Program-made: the position numbers and the translations under genes
Shown: one piece after another, positions 1 to 14,118 of the stretch
Layout of the letters: the number at the start of each line of letters is the position of its first letter
Numbering within the stretch: the stretch's first letter is position 1
Source: Paralvinella palmiformis
Lineage: Eukaryota > Annelida > Polychaeta > Terebellida > Alvinellidae
NCBI GenBank assembly: GCA_025642065.1
Contig: JAODUP010000550.1
Location: 241,501-305,500 of the forward strand
Direction of reading: 5' to 3'
Length of the DNA stretch: 64,000 nucleotides
Notes under the pieces: generated by a model
The model's database searches: none
Seen by the model: only the letters and a program-made list of their open reading frames with translations
Told to the model about the DNA's origin: nothing

Positions 1-835
1 GAATATTTGTTAAGGCTACCGACAGTGACTGGATGTGTCTGACGGCTAGCATCTGGAGCAAGTATGTTGAAGCCGTGATTTGTGCAACTGTGGGCTGGAT
101 TCTGACTCCACACGTTATAATTCCACAAGTGATGGCATGGGGCGGCCAGCCCAATGCAAGAACTCTTGTCATGTACATCAGTAATATCTGCTTCATCAGC
201 CTGTATCATGGGTGATAGGTTTAGTGGCCAGCTGCACACCCCAGATTCCCGAAATCCAGAATCTTGCCAGCCGATGGTTGTAGGACATTTAACAGATGTA
301 CATTCGCTACCAGAGGCCTCCATTGAGGCCTGGCCCAATTTTGTCTCTTGATCTGGAATGCTGTCCGCGCGAATCAGCTGAATGGGGTTCTGACCCTGGA
401 TCCAATCGAAGACGGTGCATAGATTAGCCGGCAGTGCTACCGGGCACCACATGCTGATGCCATTCAAAATCCGGAGATGCTTCTCTTCTGGAAAATAAAC
501 TGTGACCACTTTGGAGGAGATCCTTTCCCCTAGACTGAGCAGAGCATTCAGTGCCAAGACGATGCTGTCATCACCAGCCGGTCGTTCATCTTGGAGATAT
601 GACACAGTTTTGACGATGTTATCAGAGCTGACTATAACAATGAAGTCTACTCTTTCTATCATATCTTGTACATCAGGCTTACTGATGACATTGTTTTTAC
701 ACTCTATGTCGGATGGTTGTAAGACTTCACATATTTCAGTCAGAGCCCGAGATAAATCCAGTGACCGCTGGATGTGTTCGGTACTACTCTCTTCGTACAG
801 TACCAGCACCTTCTGACATTTGACGATGGAATTAT
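1..835 (-). other. SEFIR-domain exon of the IL-17-receptor-like gene
   Basis: The minus strand is open from the acceptor (cag at 838-836) to the window edge. It begins DNSIVKCQKVLVLYEESS. The first beta strand KVLVLYEE is followed by a helix (LDLSRALTEICEVL), the strand VDFIVIVSS, the stretch YLQDERPAGDDSIVLALNAL, and then KVVTVYFPEE. This order (strand, helix, DFIVIVSS strand, late YFPEE strand) is that of SEFIR domains of IL-17 receptors. The domain takes about the first 150 residues of the exon. The remaining 125 or so residues (WCPVALPANLCTVFDWIQG onward) look like a less structured tail with several cysteines. No stop codon is reached, so the C-terminus lies outside the window. The whole SEFIR domain sits on a single exon. 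Confidence 0.85.
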
Positions 836-2868
836 CTGGAATCGAAAGTGATACCAACTAATAATTAACCGAAACAACATTTTGTCAAGTGTATCCATGT
901 AACGATTTAAAAAAATCTAAACCAATTCCTGACACCTACGATGTCATCTGATCCAATTCTTTTTACAGAAACTGATACCTGTTATGACGTCATAGCATAA
1001 CGCATGTTCTTGCGATTGAAAGCAAACAATTATAAAACTATTAGGTGTATGCCAGTATTGATTTCCGTTTGATGCTAGTCGTGGGTTGAAACACGGGACC
1101 ACTATATGCAGTCACAAATCTTTAATAAACACCTCGAGTGCTCGTTAATGAATGTGAGAAGATCCAGACTTGTTGATATCTCATGGAGGTTTGTTACTCA
1201 TTATACATAACACTGGGTTGTTACTGTGGTTAAGATATTAACCAAATGATTGTTGACTTCTTTCAGGCAAGTCTCCTATGAACTAATGAATGCAGTTTAT
1301 CACTTTCTTAACTATATCCCATTACTACATACCCGTCTTCTCCAGTGTAACTCTAGGCCGTTTGCTGACCACAGGACAGGGCATTCCTTTCTTCCAAACT
1401 ATAATATAAATAATGATATATATGTGTGTGTGTGTTGTGGTTAATGTCAAATCAGGTAATACATATATTACCTGAAATATTTAGGTGATATATGTATTAC
1501 ATCTAATAGGTTTTCATGTAATACCCATACTGTCTAAACATTTCAAGTGATTTTCATATCTGATTATACAGATTACCTGTAGCACATAAATGTATGTGGT
1601 AGACATGTATACATATGTGTGTGTGTGTTTGGTTAAACATGTATAGGTAGATGCATGAAATGGGTGGGTGGATAGACATGTATACTTTGTGCGTGTGTGT
1701 GTTTGCATTTAAAACAAGTTTCTTGCCCCAAATTTCTTAAACCAATGATAAGTGAAGGTACTTTAATGAACCTGTAGTCGTTTAAATATTTACCAGTCAA
1801 CAGGCATGGCTGTTGTCGCTGGATGAAACAAATACCAATAATACTCAGCAACACAACCAGGACTCCCGCAAGTACTCCTATAAGCACTCCATATGTTGGA
1901 ATCACTCTTTTGTCAGGATCAGATAAAATCTTATTGACTGCAAGAAAAAAAAACCATTATTTAATCGCCAAAACAATTGTACTACGAATAAGTGACTAAA
2001 ATGTAAAGCTTGTCTATTGTTTTGTTATGACCATAGGACTGAAACTCAAGAAAGGTCACAATTTGTTGTTTGTAGAGTTTCTAACCACAGAAACATAGTT
2101 TCAAATTATTTGGCACTGGAAACCAACCCGGCCCGATAGATTGGTAATAGATGGAACATAACTGGCATCCATGTGGGAGTTAACTGTTACAGATTTTTCT
2201 CATCTGTGAATCGCCAGCTAAAATATCTAACAGAAAACAACCGTGACAACCAACAGAAGATTTTCAAGCTGAGATTTGACGTAAGTGATCCGTGCTACTT
2301 AATTTCGTCAGCCCTAGAAGATATAAGGATGTGGAATAAAACACAGCAAAATTGTGACTCTTCCTGTTACTTTTTTTCTTCTAATCACCCTGAAAATAGT
2401 ATCTACTATGTCATTAATTAGGTATCAGGAAGGGTGGAGCTAGATATTGATGGTTTGATATTATATGACCACATAAAGAAAACTTCTTAGTAATTAATTG
2501 TTACACAAACATAATCATCTTCTTTTCAATTAATTACATTCTGCATGTTACATAACTATACAATTTTAGTGTGATGTTAAACAACATTGTTATACAAAGC
2601 GAAACTATGTACATGTATCTGTGTGTCAAGTAGTATATAATATATTACAATTCAATCACAAATGAATAAATTATGTAGATAGAGAAAAAAACTGCTTAAT
2701 AATTATATGTCAAACATGTACCTGCTCATGTTAAATTGTGTTTAATTAAAAGTTCACATTATTACAATTACTCCCGAGCAGATGGCCCTGCTTTTATATC
2801 TAACATTAATGGGTTTAAAATGATAGCAACTAATTTCAGTCAATCTGATTTCAATACGAGGTCCAAGT

Positions 2869-2905
<37 letters not shown>

Positions 2906-4675
2906 AACATTTAAATGAATCATCTGAAACAAATGGCATATTTTTGGTAAAAGTACTCGAGATGTAATCTGAAAGTATGAGCATTTTATGTATGGATGCA
3001 CTCAACTACAAGTATTTACTACTTCACATCATGTAATAAATACTTCCAAACAACAAGTACGTCGGTACCTGACCCCAACTCTGGCTGCGTTTCTATTACT
3101 GAACAAAGGTTATCCGAAGTAGCAAAATCACCAAATAATGAACTGCATTAGTTACCCAAGTAAGAGCCTTTTGAAGATATTGTTAATTAAAAGATTCTTT
3201 CTGCCACAAACTGGAGCTATGATTTGGGAAGTTTTTCTCCAGAGTATCGGATGAGAAGATAGATAACAGATAAGACGTCTTCAACTAGTCCGTTCGATGC
3301 AAGTTATACAGAGGACCAGTGAAAACAATAAGTGAGACATCAAAGCTTGACAGGATCAGGTATGGATAAAATCCAGTTCTGGTGAACTAAAAATGCCTTG
3401 CAAATCAGACATCTAAACAGTATTGTGTCAGGAATTATTTTAATCAGTCGGAAGTTTTTCTCCAGAGTATTGGATGAGAAGACAGATAACAGATGAGACG
3501 TCTTCAACTAGTCCGTTCGATGCAAGTTATACAGAGGACCAGTGAAAACATTAATGTGGCAGTACAATACAAGTTGTGGCATAATTAATTCACCTGAGAC
3601 ATTGTATATGGATAAGGTGGTATGATGCTGAATGAAGACCAGTTCAGTGAATACAGTACTTCCATAACTCAGTTGGTGTATGTGTGTGTGACCATAATAA
3701 CAACTCCTCCTACATCCATTATTTGAATAATGCCAAGTGAGACATTAAAGCTTGACAGGATCAGGTATGGATAAAATCCAGTTCTGGTGAACTAAAAATG
3801 CCTTGCAAATCAGACATCTAAACAATATTGTGTCAGGAATTATTTTAATCAGTCTGAAGACAACCTGACATGATCCAAACATAACGAGCAGGAAAAGACT
3901 GGAACTCTTAAAAATTAGTCACAGGTAATAGCTGGCCATCCATGCATGATTAAGAGAATCCTGGACAAACAATATTGCGATTCATACGTGCATTGAAGCA
4001 CTTCCATTGTAGGCCATTATTGAGTCACTTCACCTATCACAACACCAGTAAATGTGTCAGGGATTCAGTAATAGATTATATTGGTGAACAACCGTCAATT
4101 GTAACACCTATCAAGAAAATGTGATGGTTTAGAACTATCATACAGGCTGAGAGGGCCAGGAAAACTACCATCATACAGCAGCAGGAAATACTGTCGATTA
4201 AAGACATGGTAACTGAATGGTATCAAGGACTGTTCTGGGCCAAAAACAAATTAACCATTGAAAATAGCCAGTGGTAAGAACTGAAATGAGTAGATGGAAT
4301 TTGCTTACACCATTTAGTTATCCCAGCAGATATTGATCTAAGGGATCCATTGCTAATAAATACATCTAGACAAAATATCTGGTCATTATAATCTCAATCA
4401 CCAACAATGATGTTTGTACAACATCATTTAAATGCGTTTTTAATTACATTTTGGTGATATAAACACGGTTACCTTTTGGAGACACCTGTGTAAATGCCAC
4501 AGACGTACTGGCTATGTCTGTTGCTGTCACAGCATGGGTCAGACCTGTGCTACTTATCACCTGTGTACTATCTACTATCCATGAACTTCTCTCCGTCTCT
4601 GTACCATGCTCGGGAGGAAGAACCAAATCTGTAAACATTATTCACAAAACTCTACGGTCAATATTTACCAAACTA

Positions 4676-4707
<32 letters not shown>

Positions 4708-7700
4708 GTGTGTGTGTGAGAGTGTGTGTGTGCACACGTACAATGTATATCACCCCGAAGGCTCTTGACACTGTCATTTCCCTTGAAACACATTTTCTTC
4801 CATGTTAAATATGCAAAAATGTGGAATCATTTCATACCCACTATAAAGTGAAATCATGCTAATCATGCTAATCATTTCCCCATATGGCACCAACTACCTA
4901 CGCCTAACTTGCAGCCAACAGCCACTTACTCTTCCGATTGACTGTAAATTATCAACGTGTCATTTGAATGGAAGATCAAAAACTAGTTGTGGATTTTACC
5001 ATATTAGATGAAGTCATGTTTAACTTTGTCAATTGAGAGAGCGAGCGAGATCTTTGTTTGTGGTCTCACCTGGAACGCATGGATGAGGGGGTACTTTTTA
5101 GTCTGAAACATCCCTCGAATTCAAGTTAGACTCGGTCTCAAATACTTGACCTGGAGGTTTGTAACACAGTTCTCTATCTACTTTGGCATTACATCATTAC
5201 ATAATTGTTTACATAAATTTTATGTTTTATTGTAATTAAAAGTTTTAGCTCCTTTTCATGTCACCAGTCACATACAAATCTAACTGAAAATGTGGATTAA
5301 AATCTCCTTTATTTACATACAAGTTTTTTAAGAGTTTAATCAAGATTAACTTTTTTACATTATATTTAGTCAATAATAGTTAAGATACATATACAGTTTT
5401 CATTAGTGATCAACGTGACATTATAATCGGTATAGCTGCATGCATCTTTTCTGGCCTTAATTGCAATAAGTGCTGTAATTAAAGATATAAAGTAAAACCT
5501 ATCTTTAACAACTCTCCGCCTCACAAAATTATTCTCAAAAATCCTACAAACAAAGGTGGCATTTATCTTATTCTAAATGTTCATTTCTCTTGAACTGTAA
5601 TTTGAATATAAACATCAACAAATATATCTCCAACAAGAAAATGAATTACATGTCAGAGCAAACAAACACTGATAAAAAGCGACAAGATAATCTGTTCTGA
5701 TGTTTTGCAAGCACCTTTGATGCTTGAAAGCGTAGATTCCGCCAACTACAGTTCCGAATGCAACACATAACCAATACAAATATTGACATATATTTTGTAT
5801 ATGCCTCTTTATTAGAATACAAGTCTAGCCCAGATTATTTTGATTCTGGTTTTCAGCTTTATTTCATTTATTTAATGCATTTCAAACATCTGCAGAAAGC
5901 CAAACAGTAACTGATCAAAGAATTAACAGTTAATCACAAATTATATAATTATCTTATTCAAAACTAGTTATTACATCATTCAGCTCAAATGATCTGTGAA
6001 ACGAGTCAAACCTGAAAGATCCTCTGACAACACTGGATTATAGCTGTCATGTAATTAACGGAACTATTGAAAATAACAGGTTTTTGTCTTCTTCTTAAAG
6101 ATCCAAATAACAACCAGAGGAACATTAGATATGAGTGACTCCTGAATACTACCAAGATCAATTTGCAGAATATAGCACTCTTAGACCACGCGTATAGAGC
6201 ATTCTTTGTTGTTATATACTATAAGCAGATTTAGATCAAACTATAGTAGAATACTCTTCCATCAAAATTCAAGAGGAATGGAAATTAATCCCACATAACA
6301 ATACTCCTACAATGTTTTGAGTAAATTACCATTAATATTAATCAAGAACAACCAGTAGTGCTTTATTTCATAAAATTAATAACTCATTAAAAATACGATG
6401 AAATCACTATATACATAAAAAAGCTATTTTCTACATAATTTGATGCTTAAAAGAGGAACATTGTTCTATTTTTTTATAATTTCCAACCGAAAATACCTTC
6501 CATGCATAGGAACATTCCACAGATTGGTACTCCACACAAGAGTATTCTACTGTATGTTCAACATTAGATTACTTTGTTTGTAAAAGTCTAATTCAAAACC
6601 TAAAACAAAACAACAAAATCTTTGTACGTAGAATCATTATTCTTGTACTAACATAATGTACACTTTCGGGATGCAGAATTTACCACCTAACAATGCCAAC
6701 TAACTAGACTAGAACTTGATCATTGTTGTCGATGTTTGTCAGAATGTTTAGTGAATGTGACCAGGCATATTATGCAGTGTGTTACAAAATGTAGCCATTA
6801 CCAAATTGTATGGCTTTAACTAATTGCACTCTCCATGGTCCATTTACTTTGCGTTGAGATTATTTTCTTAGTGTCAAAGCTCAATCAAATTAAGTACTAT
6901 GGAAATTTGTGTTTCAGGGTTATTTTGGATGAGTCTCCATGTTTTCCATTGATCTCTCTCTCTGGTTGACAGATAAGATGTGGCATTCTGATTGTAATTT
7001 AGTGAACAAATGAGGTCATTTTAATAATTAAATGTTTTGTTCGAAGAAATTGTACCAATTTAACTCACCAGATGGCAGCATTTCACCATGATTAAAATTT
7101 AAAACTTCACTTTCCAAAACCCTAAAGGCACTGTATCAGTTCATTTTGAAGTATGGGGAATGTACAAAAATAGGGTGCAAATACAGCATAAGTTAACTTA
7201 GAACTGTATTTGTAGCTTGGCTGGGCAATTAATTAAATTAAGAAGCTTGGTCTGCTAAACAATTCATGGCCAATACTGTTTTTTTCATATGAATTTTTGG
7301 GAAACCAGTTTGCTCATCAATACCATTTTAGTATTAAATTAATATAATTATTAACAACACTCGACCATGTTATGTGCATGAGACAAGCATTTCAACAATT
7401 ATGTGTACTTATTTTTCGATGTCAAATAAGTGTTTATCTTACCTCCATTGTTATCAAGAGTAAAATGTTTCAGTGCACCAACATCCGATGCTTTGGGATC
7501 GTAAGGTATCTGAATCACTGTCAATGTCCAATTTTCATTTTTTGGTACTGGGTAGAAGCAGTCAAATCTGAACCACATCTGAAAATATACTTTCTGTTAG
7601 ACAATAAAATCAAAATAATAAAAGTACTGGTAACAATAGTCAAATTAATCAGTGATCACTGATAAAAGACCAATAAGTTCAATAAAATATCTTGTCTAAA

Positions 7701-9404
7701 ATTATACACTAATTTGAGTTGGTTTCATGTGTTTAGATTGAACTGAATGAAGTTAAAAAAAATTGAAATAAAGTATTTCATACGTTCACAATAAACAACA
7801 ATAAAAATGTCCTTTCATGACTGTACATTGTCCAACGTCAAAGATATATGTATAATCTGATGTTTATAAATGTTATAAGTGTTCTTAATGTGTGTGTTCA
7901 ATGTACCAAAAACTCGCTCTGTGATTCCATCCACAAGATCATACTTGAGGGAATCCCAGCCACTGCCTTTTTAAGTAACAAACCTGCCAACTTATTAGAA
8001 AAACGAACAGTATTCAAACAACATTGAACAACACTGTGAGGAAACTGTGAGGAGAGAATAAGGAGATACAATTTTGGTTATGGTAAGCAGATGTAGCAAG
8101 GATAATCATTCCCCTACAATTTATGCCCCCTTCCCTCCTACCATATATAAAACAGCCAGGTGATATGTACATGCCAAATAAAAGTAAAAATTGTTTTAAT
8201 GTTATGCTTTTATTAATATAAATGTGCATGTATATTTATTACTTGGTTCATCACATAATATAGAATTCTAGGCAGCAATGCTATTTATTCATTTGCGCGT
8301 TCCTTCACACACAGAAGACGGAAGACTCGGTGTATTTTGCTGCTATGTCTAGCACGGTTTATTTCCACTATACAAAAGATCTAACTGGTAACATGCATCG
8401 CTGTATCTAGCTGTGAGAGACACTGCTTCATTCACTGTTCTATTCATTGCTTATTCGCTGTCTGCCATAAGTCAATCGCTACTGGTTTATATAGCCATTC
8501 CCGGACCAGAGACCAATCGTGATACTTGCAGCCAGGCATCAATTATCTGACCGTATCAGTACTTAATTGATAATTTGTTTCTAATTGACTTAGTATTAAC
8601 TTTTCATATCGGTGCATGCCCACTTATATAAATCTAACCCTATCTCATTTGGATTTCATGTCACCGTTTTATCGTTTATTAATTATTCCCAGCAATCTGA
8701 CACTATATTTTTAAGTCATTCTTTTTCCATCAATGTCAAATTTATTAGTTCTTTCTAAATAATATGATACCTGCTGCTAGCTGTATCACGCCGAGTCATT
8801 TTCTGGGAACTGTGTGAAGCCTACATATCAACGGTTCACTAAACACTAAAGGCTTGGTAATAGCTGATGTTTACAAACTGGGCAAATCGGTATACTTTAC
8901 AATAGGTGGTATGATGAACCAAGGTGACCACCATCGGCTTCACATTTATGGAAAAGTCATTTGTCAATACAGTAGCTCGGTGATTCATTAAGAAAATTAA
9001 TTTACATATCATGCTGAGACCACTGTTTTAGCAGCTCACTATCAAGGGTCATGCAGCGCCTGATTTGTTGTCACAAGGTGACCTCTACTTCAAACAAGAT
9101 ATAATCATTTATATACAATACCCAAGAACACCTAGCTGAATGTGGTGTTTTATAAATCAAACATTATTATGATTATTATCATATGTAAAAAACACAAAAG
9201 CAACATCAGTGAAATGAAATGTTTCCAATATTACCTGTTGTAATATAAGGTACAATATTATTGTAATAATGAGTCTACAGGAAATTACTTATTTGTAGTT
9301 GAGCAGTCAAGCATGGAAAGGTTTTAAATACAAATAAATAGCTGAGATATGTATACGTGTGAAAAGGCAATAACAGAAAATCTAACTTACTTCTACAATG
9401 GTGA

Positions 9405-9445
<41 letters not shown>

Positions 9446-9744
9446 TTGTGTGGTGTACTTGAATAGAAGCAGTACTTTAAGAGTAAAGGAACTTTGTAAG
9501 TGACTAACCTTTGACATTTCATCAATGGGCTGTTGAGTAACATTCACCTTCATTTTAATAACATTACTCCTCATTGGTGACATTAATTTTAAAAGAAAAC
9601 CATCCAGATTCATATATAAATCATCTGCAAAGACAATAAATAAATTGAAAAACACGTCATAGTGGGACATCATAATTAATAATAGAATGACTGCCTTTTG
9701 AAAGATAGCAAGTAGCTTAATCAATCTTGAAAACTATGGGTTAT

Positions 9745-9810
<66 letters not shown>

Positions 9811-10152
9811 CAGTGTGGAATAAGGGACTGGCACAGGGAATCATGAACCCTCGCTTCAAACTCTAGATGATTCATCAGGGATAAGCTGTGTTGAGACATT
9901 ACAGGCATATGGCCAGATGTCTCAGTTAAACAATGTATTGTACAACTAACACAATATCATTATATGGATTATACTTGATGTTCTTACCATGTGTGTCTAT
10001 TGCCCAACTGATATTAATGCCTGTAAAAAGAGCTCCACCGAAGTACCGGCGCTTTTTATAGTAAGTCACCATAAGATTTACAGGATTTGGGGGACAACTC
10101 CCTCTTGAACAGTGGAACACATCACTGAAGTTATCTGAAAGAGTTCAAAAAC

Positions 10153-10202
<50 letters not shown>

Positions 10203-10401
10203 GCACACACATTCAAACCTGCTCTTAATGCCACATGTGGGGACTTGCTGAAAGTGGCATTAACAGACAGGTGGAGGTTCGAGACAGGTGGCACCCCAGG
10301 CACTTAATTAAAGGTGGAATTTCCAGTGACTGAACAACATAGAGTACATACTATTTATTTGTACGCATGCATACACATACTTTATACACATTGCACACAG
10401 A

Positions 10402-10442
<41 letters not shown>

Positions 10443-13400
10443 CTAATTACATAAAAGTCATTTATCTTGCTTTGCTTCAGTGACAAATTCATCCTTATTG
10501 TGATACTCATATCCAGTAGGTCCATGACGCGATCCAGGAATGTTCCATTGCTAGTATGCAGAGCAAACGTTCTTAATTCTTGTATATTCATTCTTGTGCT
10601 CTGTCAAGTGAGGGAGGTGCTTGATGTTTTAAGTTGTTCACATAATTTCTAGGAGGTCATTCAGCGAAGTATGAGCCACTGTCCGACAGGGAACTAATTA
10701 CATCATTCCCTTAATGTAACTAAATGTTAGTTTGCATATCTCTAACAAGAGCTGTTCAAGCTCAAGAATTACATAACAATATGAAAAACACCGCCCACTA
10801 CGGCACTAGCCAAGACACAGTCAGCACAAAACGTTACACAACATCGAAGACATAACTGGGGAAGAGCTATCATTGGTCAATATGTTGGTGAATGAGCTAT
10901 CATTGGTCAATATGTTGGTAATATTGTTGGCCGGGGGGGACACTGACACTAACTATGGTGTTTGGCTGCATCGGCCAGGTGGCGGTTCTAGACAGGTCAG
11001 TTTGAATGGGACTTGCATCGGGACTTTGAAAGGTGACATTTAAGAAGGGCTATGGGGACAAGGATGTTTTTTGCTCTGAATTCAGGAAATATTTAGCGTG
11101 CTAAATATAATGCCAATGAAAGGCACCAAAGCAAAAATGCTTTCGGTACAGGGCACCAAAGCAATGTTTCACAGAGTTTTCACTGAATGTCTAAGTTGTC
11201 CAACAATTCAAACTGTCCTGACACAACATTCACCCAATCCAAATTAAGATCATTTATTAGGAAACTTCTTAGAAAAATAACCTATAGAATAACTGAGATG
11301 TACCTGATTCGTGAATTTAGATAATAATGAAAAACATCTCAATAATGAAGCCCCCTACCTTGATGCATATTACCATTATTAATAAGGATAACTTGTGTAA
11401 AGAACAATATGAATTCACAATGGATGACAAACTGTGGCACGAAATAAGGCCTTTAAATGTGTTTATAAAAGTCTGGCATGAGATTTCCTTGCCTTCCGTC
11501 AAGCTAGACAGAATACATTAAAAAAAACACACACTTCATTATACCAACTGGATGTTTATATGAAACTGGGCCTGATATGTGTATAGCTATAGAACTGTTT
11601 AATTAATGACATTCAAACATATAACTGTCAAATGCTCTGTCTAATGGTAGGCACTTGTTGGTCACGTGACAAACACCGCGCGCGCGCGCGCCCATCATGA
11701 TTAAATTATCATTATTTTAGCTTGGCAGGAAAACAAACAATTCAAGGGAAAGACTACCATCATGGCTAGTGATGAAATTATCTTGTAATATACGAAGTGC
11801 CTACGGAATAGATGCGCTGTGTGGATCAAGCTCTGTGAGTTCCTGATGACTTGTACATTTAAGTATTAAATAGAGAGTATGGAATGTAACTGTGTCAGGA
11901 GAACATTAATATACATTAATGTACAATAATATTTTAAAAACCAACCAATTCTTGTACGTTTTAATATTAGACCTACATTCCAAATCATCATTACACTGAA
12001 CCACTTCCAGAACCTGATAGCTGCGGACTTAATGTGTGTTTGGATATCTAGCACACAGCTCAGCTGTTACACATAAACCAACAAAATATGGACAACTGAA
12101 TCATCACAAACCAAGCTGATAGCCTAATTTACGTGTGCTATATATAACTATGACTGGATCGTGGTCCATTACAGATTGCTACACTACGCACAGGGTAAGG
12201 TGGCTCCCTCAAGTAAACAACAAAAGATAGATATATTATGGCTGGGATTTTCCCTTGAATTCAGAACATTCCATATGTCTCGCAAGGGATGGGGCCGAAG
12301 TTAAACGTCACACTTTGTCGAGATAGAGGCCTAGTTTGATTTACATGAAACGAATAATAATGACAACAATCGGAAAATAACCTCAATAAATTTCATACAA
12401 ATAATTCTTTTGGTGGGAATCCATACCATAATCCCACTGGCAAGAATTCCATTATAACGTTTGCTATGCAAAATGCAGTTGACTAGCAAACTGTAATAAA
12501 TGCTCCGTAAAATGTGACGTCTTACAACTTCTGCTGAACATTCTGCAGCCAGTATTACCATAGCAGGGCATTAAGGCACATACCCAGGTCATTTCAGGTG
12601 GTCCAGGTTTGATCCCATCAAAAGGTTGAAACTTTTCCAGGGATTAATTTCTTGGCTAACAATATCGTAGGTGGCTGACCACCTTAAATGGGGCTCCCTA
12701 CCCCACTGAATTAATTAAAAAGGGGGGATGTCAAAGATCCTCTGAGGGAGTAATACACACTGGCAGTGACCACCCTCGTGTTTTTTTGGCTCCATCTTCC
12801 TGTACTACTTACTACCCTACGAGTTGTCAGGAAAGAAATCAATCAATCAAAAATAATTTCTGCGTCAAAGATTGTTTTTGATTGATTGACAGCCATGAAC
12901 ACAGTTTATGAGGCACCACATAAGTACAAAGTCCGCATAAGGCAGTGGAAGTAGTGCCATGGGTGGAATAACACACACACACACACACACAACCATATCA
13001 CCATAAAATTACATAAGAGCCATTATCTGTATTATGTAATAACCTGTTCTCTACCTATCTATCTATCTGTCTGTCTGTCTATCCATGTGTATGTATTTCA
13101 GCACGACAGCTCGTCCATGCATAGATCCACAATCTGTTTTGATTCTATTTTATTTTAATAGTGCAAACTTACAAACCAACAGAACATTTCTGTGCTGTAT
13201 GTTTTTATCTAGTAGTAAAAACAGTCACTTCATTGGCATAATTTAACAAAGGCCAGGATATACGTACACTGAATAAAGCATACTTGTTTACATAATAAAG
13301 AACTACTTTCAAGTACTTTCAAGTACACTAGCTGCCAATAAAGAAAACTATCTCACATTAGGAGACACTTGAGCAGAATTAAGTGCCAACTAATATAGCT

Positions 13401-14078
13401 GACTTTAAACGCATACAAAAGAAAATGTAGCATTCCAAAATATCTCAAGATAATATAGCTTCCTTTCACATCTTTCATATGGCCCAAGCAGTTAATATGA
13501 TATAAATGTCAGAATAGTGATATCAATATTTCAGCAGTTCATTTGATAGCTACACTGTATCACGTATAGTTGTATGAACATACAACAACACTGTAGAATG
13601 TTTACTCTTGGTTTTGGGTCTGTGGCTCTTTGTGCATACAAATCCATTCCATTCAATTGTCGTAATTAACCAATAAATGTGAAAAGGAATGTAATAAAAT
13701 ACTGGCAACTGGACGAACACTTATATGATTTGACCTACAGCTAGATTCAAGATTAAAGCATCAAACAGTCGGCAAAACCTAGCATGGTTTAATTATGCTA
13801 CCATCATTCACATTTTTACCTTATAAAATTTATAATATAAATAAACCATAATTCCCCATCTCTCTTAATTAATCCATATCCCCCCTCCAGATCCCAACAG
13901 CTCAGTTAGCAGTGTATCATACCATCGGATTTCATCATACTGTTACTTATATATGTGAGATGTTTCATCCTTGAATAAGGCTTTTGACCCGATCAACTAA
14001 TTTATCTATAATACAGACCCTCATAAATAAGTTCTCAGTATGATAAATGCTGTGGCTAAACAAAGCACTGATTTATTG

Positions 14079-14118
<40 letters not shown>

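Noticed and set aside
8270..8640. Solo LTR
   Set aside because: Composition differs from the flanks, but no TG..CA ends, target duplication or second copy was seen.
9275..9724. 149-codon open frame on the minus strand as one gene
   Set aside because: It contains the real exon 9509-9624, but the rest is intron including a (TA)n tract read as Tyr-Ile repeats.
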